From: Maribacter sp.
GTDB lineage: Bacteria; Bacteroidota; Bacteroidia; Flavobacteriales; Flavobacteriaceae
Direction: 5' to 3'
NCBI GenBank assembly: GCA_002749285.1
Contig: PDPR01000002.1
Coordinates: forward strand, 1 to 43,548
DNA: 43,548 bases
Position 1 is the stretch's first letter; each line of letters begins with the position of its first letter. A program made the translations under genes and the position numbers. The notes beneath the pieces are model-generated. The model did no database searches. It was not told the DNA's origin and saw only the letters and a list, made by a program, of their open reading frames with translations. Positions 8,847 through 17,136 of this stretch are shown here, one piece after another.

Positions 8847-9516
8847 AGAAGGTCAGACCATTATCCTAACAACCTTTTTAATCGTAGTAGCAATTGTCCT
8901 ACTCTCCGGATTCTACGTTACGAATGAGTGGTTACGTTGGGGCTTACAGATTGGGGCAGTTGCCGTATTGGTACTAATCCTTCAATTTTTCAGGAACCCA
9001 AAAAGGGATGCCAATAATCTTTTTGATGAAATCCTGGCCCCTGTTGATGGTAAGGTCGTGGTTATAGAGGAGGTCCTTGAGACTGAATATTTTAATGACA
9101 AAAGGCTTCAAGTGTCGATTTTCATGTCCCCTTTTAATGTACATGTTACCCGTTACCCTATTAGTGGTACGATAAAATACTCCAAATACCACCCTGGGAA
9201 ATATCTGGTCGCATGGCATCCCAAATCAAGCACGGACAACGAACGGACCACCGTAGTAATAAACACCCCCAAGTTTGGCGATATATTATATAGACAGATT
9301 GCCGGGGCCATGGCAAGACGTATAGTGAATTACGCCGAAGAAGGCGAAAGCGTACACCAAGGTGGGGATTCTGGTTTTATTAAATTTGGTTCCAGGGTAG
9401 ACTTATTATTACCTTTGGATTGTGGCTTGGCCGTAAGATTAAACCAAAAGGTAATAGGTGCGAAAACATGTATTGCCACCTATGTAGACAAATATGAAGG
9501 AAAAGACTTTGCGTAA
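8836..9516 (+). CDS. psd: phosphatidylserine decarboxylase proenzyme
   Basis: A 226-residue proenzyme converting phosphatidylserine to phosphatidylethanolamine. Two hydrophobic segments are near the N-terminus (about 9-26 and 33-51). The body carries the conserved APVDGKV (68-74), MSPFNVHV (97-104) and the self-cleavage site KFGSR (183-187); cleavage between Gly185 and Ser186 would generate the pyruvoyl group on the small alpha chain. Length fits the short PSD-A class. It overlaps cdsA by 11 nt upstream and the acyl-CoA-binding protein gene by 23 nt downstream. No phosphatidylserine synthase gene is in the window. Confidence 0.95.
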   Translation: MFHKEGQTIILTTFLIVVAIVLLSGFYVTNEWLRWGLQIGAVAVLVLILQFFRNPKRDANNLFDEILAPVDGKVVVIEEVLETEYFNDKRLQVSIFMSPFNVHVTRYPISGTIKYSKYHPGKYLVAWHPKSSTDNERTTVVINTPKFGDILYRQIAGAMARRIVNYAEEGESVHQGGDSGFIKFGSRVDLLLPLDCGLAVRLNQKVIGAKTCIATYVDKYEGKDFA

Positions 9517-9754
9517 AAAATTTAAAGAAGCTGTTCTCTTTGTGAATTCCTACACAGAGCCTTTACCTGCCGATTTATTACTTAACCTTTATGCTTACTA
9601 CAAAATAGCCAATAAGAATTATGACAATCCGGGCAGTAAAACACCCCTGATCAATGCCTTTAAGGCCAATGCATTGTTCCAAGCGCAGAATATTGGCCGT
9701 GAAGAGGCAATGGAAGCCTATATCGATTTGGTGGAAAAAGAAATCAAGAAATAA
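9494..9754 (+). CDS. acyl-CoA-binding protein
   Basis: An 86-residue protein matching the four-helix ACBP fold. Visible family features are LRKKFKEAV at the N-terminus, the helix-2 ligand region LLNLYAYYKIANKN and a C-terminal helix with EEAMEAYIDLVEK. It binds medium- and long-chain acyl-CoA in the cytosol. It overlaps psd by 23 nt and ends the lipid gene run, consistent with supplying or buffering acyl-CoA. Confidence 0.9.
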   Translation: MKEKTLRKKFKEAVLFVNSYTEPLPADLLLNLYAYYKIANKNYDNPGSKTPLINAFKANALFQAQNIGREEAMEAYIDLVEKEIKK

Positions 9755-10374
9755 TTTGACCACCAACCATGAAGACCATTCAAATCGGTTTATATGGCTC
9801 AAAAAAGCCCCTTGTTTTTCGGGTCATATCCCTAGGCCCATTTTATTGGTATGTGCTTCCTTATGCATAAAGCACTTGAACCTACCCAACGATCGGAACC
9901 TACATACCGAACAGATATATTCTTATAGGGAATCTTAGGCTTAAAATCATCATCAGTGATCCTCCCAGTAATCCTCCTTTTTTACAATTTTCTTATTGTT
10001 CCCTACACTTTGCTGCCATAAGTCATATCAGCGGAAACACCATGTGTGCATGATCTGTATTCCTTTTTCATATTCAAAGCTTTTGTTCCCACTTTCAAGT
10101 TCCGGTGATTTTTACCCTAAATTATCATATCAGGGTCTATCCTTATGGAATCTGTCCGAGTTTGGACCAAATGATTTGTACAAAATATACCTATTTGGGG
10201 ATTTTGGCAGCCTTACGCCAATTGCCAACAATATATTAGAATTCACCTCTTAGTTAAAAACTCGATTGGGATGGGTTATTGTACCCTAATGATAACCTAA
10301 ATGATACCAATCCCCGAAACTACCGAACGATCGTATCGTGATGGGCCCGTAAAAAGCTATGGGGGGGGCAAACA
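9755..10374. other. 620-bp stretch without an intact gene
   Basis: There is no intact ORF with family character. On the minus strand about 9832-10030 reads like decayed coding sequence (separate entry). The remainder shows no tRNA, terminator or strong promoter. A run of eight G lies at 10361-10368, just past the end of the desaturase gene. Confidence 0.5.
9832..10030 (-). pseudogene. possible decayed small-protein gene remnant
   Basis: On the minus strand two segments in different frames join into a plausible protein tail. The first (about 9953-10019) reads WQQSVGNNKKIVKKEDYWEDH and then hits TGA. Removing a single T gives DDDFKPKIPYKN, then VRYVGSDRWVGSSALCIRK, ending at a TAG at 9832. Upstream the best frame is interrupted by another TGA. 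The composition is protein-like and rich in aromatic residues, but I do not recognise the family. It could be chance; confidence is low. Confidence 0.3.
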
Positions 10375-11642
10375 TTAAGTAATAATTTTCGTGCTTGAAG
10401 TATCTTTTTCCAAGTACGTAAAATAGATTCCTGCTACAAGGGTAATCAGAAAATAGAGGGCAACCAATGCACCACCAAAATCAAAATAAGCATTTATACC
10501 AAACCAATCCCCTGTAAACCAAATAACGACAATACCGGAAAGGCCACGTACTACCTCGACCCACACAACATAGGGATTCCTATCCATCAAAGAGGTGTAC
10601 CCATAGATACCAATGAACACAAATGCCCCGAAGAAGAGCAATCCATCAAACCCTATCACCTTATAATTATAGAACATGAACATCATTAAAAAAGTGGTGA
10701 AAAGGACTTGAAACACAGCGTACACCTTTAAAAGGGAAGATGCCTCGGTTTCATACTTCTCAAACTGGTACACATCCTCAATAATAGATATGAGGTATTT
10801 CCACTTAACATCGGCAGGACGCCAACCTGTAGGCATAAACCATATACGGAGCTTGTCGAAAAAACTACGGGTACGCCAAGCATCTTTCATCAACCGCCAT
10901 AAATGCTGAAAATTTATTATGATGGGATTCCATGTCGAGGCAGGCTTTAATACACCATATTGCGGTGGAATACTCTCTAATTCTTCTTGAAATGTCCCGA
11001 ACAAACGGTCCCAAACACAAAGGACCTGGCCTAAGTTCTTGTCGATATACTCCTTATTGATCGCATGGTGTACCCTATGTTGGGAGGGTGTTACCATAAT
11101 ATATTCCAAAAACCCCATTTTTCCGATATGTTGGGTATGGTACCAAAACTGGGCGAATAAATGGACAGGGGTCAAAATAGCTATAATGGTATCAGGTACC
11201 CCCATTATGGCTGCCGGGACCAAAAAATAGAGAAATAACCCACCAAATTGGAAACAGGTTGCCGTAGGGCACAGGCCAAATTAAACTCCTCACTGCTATG
11301 GTGTATGACATGCTGGTTCCAGAAAAAATTGATTTTATGACTCAATCGATGGTTCCAATATCCTGCAAAATCAATGGCCAAAAACGCAATCAACCATACC
11401 AACCAAGTCGATTTCAGGGAAAACAATGCCAAATGCCCCAACAAAAAAGGATTGGTCACAATTACAATACCGATGCCCAAGGAATCCTTTATAATGTTCG
11501 CAAGTCCTGAACTGATACTGGAAACTGAATCCAATACCTTATGCTTTTGGTTTTTCACTACATACCCATAACCCATTTCCATGGCCAAAAGAACCATAAA
11601 AAAAGGAATAGCGTACAATAGGGCTTTTGCGTAGATTTCCAT
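10375..11642 (-). pseudogene. sterol desaturase/fatty acid hydroxylase family, frameshifted
   Basis: Two adjacent minus-strand frames together encode one membrane enzyme of about 422 residues. The upstream piece (to about 11222) has membrane helices and the histidine boxes HRLSH and HVIHH; the downstream piece starts at the next base frame and has the third box HRVHH plus C-terminal helices. These three boxes bind the di-iron centre of the fatty acid hydroxylase superfamily. The break is at a run of six bases at 11222-11227 (T on the coding strand) where seven would restore the frame ...FSIFLVPAAIMG. Either a real slippage mutation or a one-base sequencing error; everything else looks functional. 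The ATG at 11642 (MEIYAKALLY) is the likely start. Confidence 0.85.
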
Positions 11643-11809
11643 TGTTCTGATTTTACCAATGAAAGATACCAATAAATTATGGAAGCCATTTATCTTTTAC
11701 AACATGGACCTTTAAGGACAATATCGAATATTGGATTTCCACTTGTGCGACCGACCGTTCCCCAATTTACCCAAGAGGCCAATATACGTACTTGGCATGT
11801 TGGTAGTGT

Positions 11810-11826
11810 TCCCATAGGATATGGGA
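11810..11826. repeat. perfect inverted repeat between ppk2 and the desaturase gene
   Basis: TCCCATA, three bases, then TATGGGA form a perfect 7-bp stem in the 218-bp gap. No U-tract follows on either strand, so it is not a standard terminator. Function unknown. Confidence 0.4.
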
Positions 11827-11860
11827 GACCTAGCGCTTCCCAAAGGGATATGTCCGACTG

Positions 11861-12643
11861 CTATTTATAAGGTATTGCCTTTAGCACATAATCAATGGCC
11901 TTTAGCCGTGCCTCTGTCTTTTTATCAGCTTTGATGACAACCCAAGGGGCGTGTTCCGTATCCGTGTCCCCCAACATCACTTGCTTGTACTTTGTATATT
12001 CGTCCCAAAGGTCTTGGGCCTTCTCATCCACTACCGACAGTTTCCATCGTTTTAGGTCACTTTTGCGAATATCCTCAAAACGCTTTTTCTGTTCTTCCTT
12101 CGTGATTGAAAAATAAAGTTTGATCAAATAGGTGTCGGAGGCAATGATCATCTTTTCAAAATCATTGACTTGGGACATGAACCTATCATATTGTTCTTGG
12201 TCACAAAAGCCATTAACCGGTTCCACCACTGCCCTATTGTACCAACTACGGTCGAAAAACACGATTTTGCCCGGCTTTGGCAGTTCGTTCACATATCGTT
12301 GAAAATACCACTGCCCCTCTTCATCCTCGGTTGGTTTGTTCAATGCGACGATCCTATAGTACCTAGGGTTTATATGTGCTGCCATTCTTCGTATGGCCCC
12401 TCCTTTACCAGCAGCATCCCTTCCTTCAAAGAGGATGACGATTTTCTTCCGGTTTTCTATGGCCCATGTCTGAAGTTTTACAAGTTCCGCTTGTTGTTCC
12501 CGCAACTTAAATTCGTACTTCACCTCTGCCAAGGTTTTTTCCAGATCGATCTTTTTACTTCCGAACAAACATCTCAGACCTAGTTTGGAGTTGAGCAATT
12601 CCAGATCATCATTGGTCAGGGTCATTTTTTCTGTCTCCTTCAT
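11861..12643 (-). CDS. ppk2: polyphosphate kinase 2 family protein (first of pair)
   Basis: A 260-residue P-loop kinase of the PPK2 family, which transfers phosphate between polyphosphate and nucleotides (usually favouring polyP-driven NDP or NMP phosphorylation). Walker A is FEGRDAAGKGG (72-82), Walker B/lid region FFDRSWYNR (129-137), and the QWYFQRY motif is at 111-117. Length matches the single-domain class. Start is ATG 12643; an internal ATG six codons in is an alternative. It follows a second PPK2 gene with a 3-nt gap, so the two are one transcription unit. Confidence 0.93.
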   Translation of the reverse strand: MKETEKMTLTNDDLELLNSKLGLRCLFGSKKIDLEKTLAEVKYEFKLREQQAELVKLQTWAIENRKKIVILFEGRDAAGKGGAIRRMAAHINPRYYRIVALNKPTEDEEGQWYFQRYVNELPKPGKIVFFDRSWYNRAVVEPVNGFCDQEQYDRFMSQVNDFEKMIIASDTYLIKLYFSITKEEQKKRFEDIRKSDLKRWKLSVVDEKAQDLWDEYTKYKQVMLGDTDTEHAPWVVIKADKKTEARLKAIDYVLKAIPYK

Positions 12644-12646
12644 AAT

Positions 12647-13495
12647 CTATATATCGATTTGTTTGGCGTTCCTATAGTAACGAACGATAATATTGGGGTC
12701 TGGCTGCACTAAATCCATTATTGCCCTCTTATCGGTATAATCGAACATCGAAAGCAAATACCGCATACTCTCCAAACGGGCAGTCTTCTTGTCATTGGTC
12801 TTTACAATGATCCAAGGACTAAAATCCGTATGGGTCTTGGTGAACATCTGTTCCTTGTAAAAGGTATAATCATCCCAGAGTTTCTGCCCCATTTTATCCA
12901 CAGGACTGAATTTCCATTGTTTCAAAGGGTTTTTGAGCCGGGCATTGAACCTTTTATTCTGGACTTCCTTTGAAATAGAGAACCAAAATTTTATGATAAT
13001 AACACCATCCTCGTACAACATATGTTCAAACTCAGATACCTGTACCATAAATTGGTTGTATTGATCTTTGGAACAAAACCCCATCACAGGTTCTACAACT
13101 GCCCGGTTGTACCAACTTCGGTCAAAAAAGACAATTTCCCCAGGATTGGGCAATTCTTTGATATACCTTCTAAAATACCATTGTCCCTTTTCATTCTCGG
13201 TCGGTTTTGAAAGGGCCACAACACGTGAGGAACGGGGGTTTAAATGCTCCCTGAACCGCTTGATGGAACCTCCTTTGCCAGCTGCATCACGACCTTCAAA
13301 AAGTACAGCGACCCTTAACTGGTTCTTGTTGATCCATTGTTGCAGGTTTACCAACTCACTTTGAAGCTTGCCCAGTTCTATCTCGTATTTGGTGTTTCTT
13401 ACGACATTGCCGATATCGATTCCTTTTTTCTTTGCAATGGCGACCAGATCTTTTCTTGTCTTGGCCGATAATAAGTCTTCTGCGGTAAATTTCAT
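12647..13495 (-). CDS. ppk2: polyphosphate kinase 2 family protein (second of pair)
   Basis: A 282-residue PPK2 protein upstream of and adjacent to the other copy. Walker A is FEGRDAAGKGG (66-76), FFDRSWYNR is at 124-132 and QWYFRRY at 106-112. The C-terminus has an extra segment, PDPNIIVRYYRN, typical of the longer PPK2 class and absent from its neighbour. The two paralogues are clearly related but divergent, suggesting different nucleotide preference (for example ADP versus AMP or GDP), which is inference. Confidence 0.93.
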   Translation of the reverse strand: MKFTAEDLLSAKTRKDLVAIAKKKGIDIGNVVRNTKYEIELGKLQSELVNLQQWINKNQLRVAVLFEGRDAAGKGGSIKRFREHLNPRSSRVVALSKPTENEKGQWYFRRYIKELPNPGEIVFFDRSWYNRAVVEPVMGFCSKDQYNQFMVQVSEFEHMLYEDGVIIIKFWFSISKEVQNKRFNARLKNPLKQWKFSPVDKMGQKLWDDYTFYKEQMFTKTHTDFSPWIIVKTNDKKTARLESMRYLLSMFDYTDKRAIMDLVQPDPNIIVRYYRNAKQIDI

Positions 13496-13845
13496 ATATG
13501 CTGCCCTTATTTTAAAAATACAAATCCGGCCTAACCAATAGATGATGTCCTGAAGTTTGGTTATGATTATTTACATTCCGGCCAATAAACGGGGTAGAAT
13601 CCAACTTTGATCGAACCCGACTAATAAAATATTTTCCTAAAGATAATAATCTGTATCTTAATCCTGTAATCAAAGTTTGAAAAAATCCTTGGTCTTTATC
13701 TACCCTGGCCTTTTATTTTATCGGGGTTCTTCTTCTGTCTGGACACCCTTGGCAGGCACGTCTGGCATAAACCATATGACAGTGTCTCTTTCCAAGACCA
13801 TCCTTCAGGTTTTCCTATTCCATTTAAACCATCTTCACAACTGTA
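13496..13845. other. 350-bp intergenic region upstream of ppk2
   Basis: This lies between the end of valS and the start of ppk2, both on the minus strand, so it should hold the valS 3' end and the ppk2 promoter. I find no clear hairpin with a U-tract and no exact TAnnTTTG box; the nearest on the minus strand is TATTTTTA at about 13514-13521, one mismatch. A 67-codon plus-strand ORF here has no family character. Confidence 0.4.
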
Positions 13846-16476
13846 TTATCCCAAACTCGCCAGACTTTTTTCCAAGGTAGCTATCTTTGCCTCGGCATCG
13901 GCCTGTTTTTTTCGTTCTGTGGCAATAACCTGCTCTGGGGCATTATTTACAAAACGCTCATTGGAGAGCTTCTTCTGTACAGACTGCAGAAACCCTTTCG
14001 TATACTTTAATTCTTCCTGTATCTTTATTATTTCGGCCTCAATATCGACCGCCCCACTTATGGGGATGAAATATTCGTTGCTTTTTACCCGGAATGTCAA
14101 AGCACCTTCCACAGCGGTATCAACATAGGAAACACTGGAAACATTGGTCAGTTTTTTTATTATAGCATCCCAGTCTTTACCTTTTCTGCCTACGTTCAGT
14201 ACCAAAAGCTCAAGACTTTCCCCCATAGGTATATTCTTATCCTTTCGAACGGTTCGTATACCGGATATGACCTCGGCAGCGAACCCAAACTGCCCTATCA
14301 GGTCATTATCCACTTTCCCTACCTTTGGCCATTGTGAAACCACCAAGGCTTCTTGGGGCGAACGTTCTGCAATATGCTGCCAAACCTCCTCGGTGAGGAA
14401 AGGCATAAAAGGATGTAGTAATTTGAGGTTGCTTTCAAAAATACCTATGACCTCATCAAAGGTTTTCCTGTCTATGGGTTGTTGGTAGGCCGGCTTGATG
14501 ATCTCTAGCAACCAAGAACTATAGTCGTCCCAAATCAACTTGTATATTGACATCAAGGCATCCGAAATACGGTATTTACTGAAATGATCCTCAATTTCGG
14601 CCAAGGTTTGGTTGAACTTGGCCTTATACCAAGTTATTCCCAATGAGGATGCCTCAGGTTGTGGTATATCCGCAACTTCCCACCCCTTAAGCAACCGGAA
14701 ACCATTCCAAATCTTATTGGCAAAGTTTTTACCCTGTTGGCAAAGGTCCTCATCGAACAGCAGGTCATTACCGGCAGCAGAGCTCAACATCAACCCTACA
14801 CGAACCCCATCGGCCCCATAGTCCTCTATCAATTTTAAGGCATCCGGGGAATTGCCCAAGGATTTTGACATTTTTCGTCTTTGCTTATCACGTACAATTC
14901 CCGTAAAATAAACATTGTCAAATGGTTTTTCATCCCGGTACTCATAACCTGCCATGATCATTCTGGCTACCCAAAAGAAAATGATATCGGGCCCCGTAAC
15001 CAAATCATTGGTAGGGTAATAATAATCGATATCTTCATTATTGGGCTCCAAAATACCATTGAAAACCGTCATCGGCCATAACCACGAGGAGAACCAAGTA
15101 TCCACAACATCCTCATCCTGTCTTAAGTCATCCAATCCCAGATTGGGATCGCCTGATTTGGCCTGGGCTTTTACCAAGGCCTCTTCCTTGGATTCCGCTA
15201 CGACAAAATCATCCTGGCCATCCCCAAAATAATAGGCCGGTATCTGCTGTCCCCACCATAATTGCCGGGAAATGTTCCAGTCCCTGATATTCTCCATCCA
15301 ATGGCGATAGGTATTTTCAAATTTTTTGGGGAAGAAGCTGATATCATCGGTTTCCAGAACGGATTTGATGGCAGGCTTTACCAAATCCTCCATTTTCAAG
15401 AACCATTGTTCTGACAAACGGGGCTCAATAACAGCCTTGGTCCTTTCAGAGGTCCCCACTTTATTGATATAGTCCTCGGTTTTTACCAAGAACCCCTTTT
15501 CCTCAAGTTCCCCCTTTATCTCCTTACGGACCACAAAACGGTCCTTCCCTTGATAATGCAGCCCAAAACTATTCATTGTAGCATCGGGGTTGAATATATC
15601 TATAGTTTCCAAATCGTGTTTTACGCCCAAAGCCTTGTCATTGACATCATGGGCCGGAGTGACTTTTAAACAACCTGTACCAAATTCAATATCGACATAC
15701 TCATCCTCAATAATAGGTATGGCCCTGTTACAAATAGGCACTATGGCCTTTTTCCCCTTAAGATGGGAATAACGCTCATCGTTGGGGTTGATACAAATGG
15801 CCGTATCCCCCAATATGGTCTCTGGCCGTGTAGTTGCGATGGTCACTTTTTCATCCGACCCTTCTATGGGATAGGACAAGTAATACAGTAACCCTTGTTT
15901 TTCCTCATAAACAACTTCTTCGTCAGATAAAGTGGTCTGTGCCTCCGGATCCCAATTTACCATGCGGTACCCCCTATATATCAATCCCTTATTGAACAAA
16001 TCGACAAATACCTTTATCACTGAGGCGGACATGGTGTCGTCCATGGTAAAGGCCGTACGTTCCCAGTCACAGGAACATCCCAATTTTTTCAATTGCTCTA
16101 GGATGACACCCCCATACTCATGGGTCCAATCCCATGCGTGCTTCAGAAACTCATCCCTGGAAAGATCCGATTTGCTTATGCCCTGTTCCTTGAGTTTTGC
16201 CACGACCTTTGCCTCTGTTGCAATAGATGCATGGTCCGTACCAGGCACCCAACAGGCATTCTTGCCTTGTAAGCGGGCCCTACGTATCAAAATATCCTGT
16301 AATGTATTGTTGAGCATATGCCCCATGTGCAGTATTCCTGTAACATTGGGGGGGGGGATCACAATACTGTACGGCTCCCTATTGTCAGGGGTCGAATGAA
16401 AATAACCATGTTTCATCCAGTAATCATACCAATGATCTTCTACCTTTTGAGGCTCATATTTTGAAGGGATATCCAT
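13846..16476 (-). CDS. valS: valyl-tRNA synthetase
   Basis: An 876-residue class I aminoacyl-tRNA synthetase charging tRNA-Val with valine. The N-terminus has [13 protein letters not shown] (41-53) with the HIGH-type motif HMGH, the middle has KMSKS, and the end has the C-terminal coiled coil ([14 protein letters not shown] and similar). The editing insertion with TTRPET is present. The ATG at 16476 ([13 protein letters not shown]) is the family start; an in-frame ATG 16 codons upstream is not supported. A run of ten G/C (16348-16357) encodes the three prolines of the HIGH region in frame. Confidence 0.97.
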   Translation of the reverse strand: MDIPSKYEPQKVEDHWYDYWMKHGYFHSTPDNREPYSIVIPPPNVTGILHMGHMLNNTLQDILIRRARLQGKNACWVPGTDHASIATEAKVVAKLKEQGISKSDLSRDEFLKHAWDWTHEYGGVILEQLKKLGCSCDWERTAFTMDDTMSASVIKVFVDLFNKGLIYRGYRMVNWDPEAQTTLSDEEVVYEEKQGLLYYLSYPIEGSDEKVTIATTRPETILGDTAICINPNDERYSHLKGKKAIVPICNRAIPIIEDEYVDIEFGTGCLKVTPAHDVNDKALGVKHDLETIDIFNPDATMNSFGLHYQGKDRFVVRKEIKGELEEKGFLVKTEDYINKVGTSERTKAVIEPRLSEQWFLKMEDLVKPAIKSVLETDDISFFPKKFENTYRHWMENIRDWNISRQLWWGQQIPAYYFGDGQDDFVVAESKEEALVKAQAKSGDPNLGLDDLRQDEDVVDTWFSSWLWPMTVFNGILEPNNEDIDYYYPTNDLVTGPDIIFFWVARMIMAGYEYRDEKPFDNVYFTGIVRDKQRRKMSKSLGNSPDALKLIEDYGADGVRVGLMLSSAAGNDLLFDEDLCQQGKNFANKIWNGFRLLKGWEVADIPQPEASSLGITWYKAKFNQTLAEIEDHFSKYRISDALMSIYKLIWDDYSSWLLEIIKPAYQQPIDRKTFDEVIGIFESNLKLLHPFMPFLTEEVWQHIAERSPQEALVVSQWPKVGKVDNDLIGQFGFAAEVISGIRTVRKDKNIPMGESLELLVLNVGRKGKDWDAIIKKLTNVSSVSYVDTAVEGALTFRVKSNEYFIPISGAVDIEAEIIKIQEELKYTKGFLQSVQKKLSNERFVNNAPEQVIATERKKQADAEAKIATLEKSLASLG

Positions 16477-16587
16477 TTTTTGGAACGGTTTTTGTTCATA
16501 GTTGTAATCGTGACAAAAAGACAAACCTGTAAACTTATGTTAAATAATATTTTCCACAGCCTTTTTGACCCAATATTAAATACGAAA

Positions 16588-16617
16588 CAAAAATAAGTAA
16601 CGTTACTATATAACAAA
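16588..16617 (-). promoter_or_regulatory. valS promoter (-33 and -7)
   Basis: On the minus strand, TTTG (16617-16614), an 18-nt spacer and TATTTTTG (16595-16588) fit the Bacteroidota housekeeping promoter TTTG-N17-23-TAnnTTTG. Predicted transcription starts near 16581, giving a leader of about 100 nt before the valS ATG. The spacer contains a 12-bp palindrome. Confidence 0.65.
16596..16607. promoter_or_regulatory. 12-bp palindrome in the valS promoter spacer, possible operator
   Basis: AGTAACGTTACT is a perfect 12-bp palindrome located wholly between the -33 and -7 boxes of the valS promoter and upstream of the divergent DUF1573 promoter. Such a position would suit a repressor or activator of the MerR type. 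No cognate regulator is identified in the window. Confidence 0.4.
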
Positions 16618-16623
16618 AAGAAT

Positions 16624-16654
16624 TTTGGACGTTCGTCTAAAAAGATTAATTTTG
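16624..16654 (+). promoter_or_regulatory. DUF1573 gene promoter (-33 and -7)
   Basis: TTTG (16624-16627), a 19-nt spacer and TAATTTTG (16647-16654) match the Bacteroidota consensus exactly. The ATG is 21 nt downstream. The -33 box is 6 bp from the -33 box of the divergent valS promoter. Confidence 0.7.
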
Positions 16655-16674
16655 AAATTCACCCAAAACCAAAT

Positions 16675-17061
16675 ATGATGAAAAAAATAGTACTTGTATT
16701 ATTTGTAGGACTATTAGGATTTAGCCTTACTGCCCAAGATACCGGGGCAAAAATTGAATTTAAGACCGAGACTGTCGATTATGGCCAAATAGAAAAAGGT
16801 AGTGATGGTATACGTGTATTCGAATTCACAAATACCGGGAACGCCCCATTGATAATCAGCAAGGTTAGTTCTAGCTGCGGATGTACAATCCCTAAAAAGC
16901 CGAATGGCCCTATCTTGCCAGGAAAGACCGGGGAGATCCAGGTAAAATATGACACGAACCGTGTTGGGCCGATCAGAAAGGCCATTACCGTCATCTCCAA
17001 TGCGGATACCCCAACAAAAGTCTTAAAGATAAAAGGGGAGATAAAGGCTCCTGCCAAGTAG
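16675..17061 (+). CDS. DUF1573 domain-containing secreted protein
   Basis: A 128-residue protein with an N-terminal signal peptide (about residues 1-20, ending SLTAQ). The rest is one DUF1573 immunoglobulin-like domain: IEFKTETVDYGQIEKGSDGI, FEFTNTGNAPLIIS, SSCGCTIPKKP and PGKTGEIQVKYDT are the family pattern. It is expected in the periplasm or at the outer membrane; the biological role of the family is poorly known. A bidirectional hairpin terminator follows. It has its own promoter and is divergent from valS. Confidence 0.92.
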   Translation: MMKKIVLVLFVGLLGFSLTAQDTGAKIEFKTETVDYGQIEKGSDGIRVFEFTNTGNAPLIISKVSSSCGCTIPKKPNGPILPGKTGEIQVKYDTNRVGPIRKAITVISNADTPTKVLKIKGEIKAPAK

Positions 17062-17096
17062 GGCACTTACTTTATACTTTATAAAAACACCTAAGG

Positions 17097-17136
17097 AAAC
17101 CCTGGTTACGTTCATTCACTTAATCAGGGTTTTTTA
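17097..17136. terminator. bidirectional hairpin terminator between DUF1573 gene and protease gene
   Basis: AAACCCTG (17097-17104) pairs with CAGGGTTT (17125-17132), followed by a T-run. It serves the DUF1573 gene on the plus strand and overlaps the stop codon of the convergent aspartyl protease gene. Confidence 0.75.

Noticed and set aside
11205..11230. Programmed frameshifting in the fatty acid hydroxylase gene
   Set aside because: The six-T run is slippery, but no stimulatory structure is seen and one added base restores a normal protein, so mutation or error is simpler.
13677..13880. 67-codon plus-strand ORF between ppk2 and valS
   Set aside because: It ends inside valS in antisense and its translation shows no domain or signal peptide.
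16440..16499. Out-of-frame 20-codon ORF overlapping the valS start, as a leader peptide
   Set aside because: It has no valine-rich run or attenuator hairpin, and Bacteroidota attenuation of valS is not established; probably chance.
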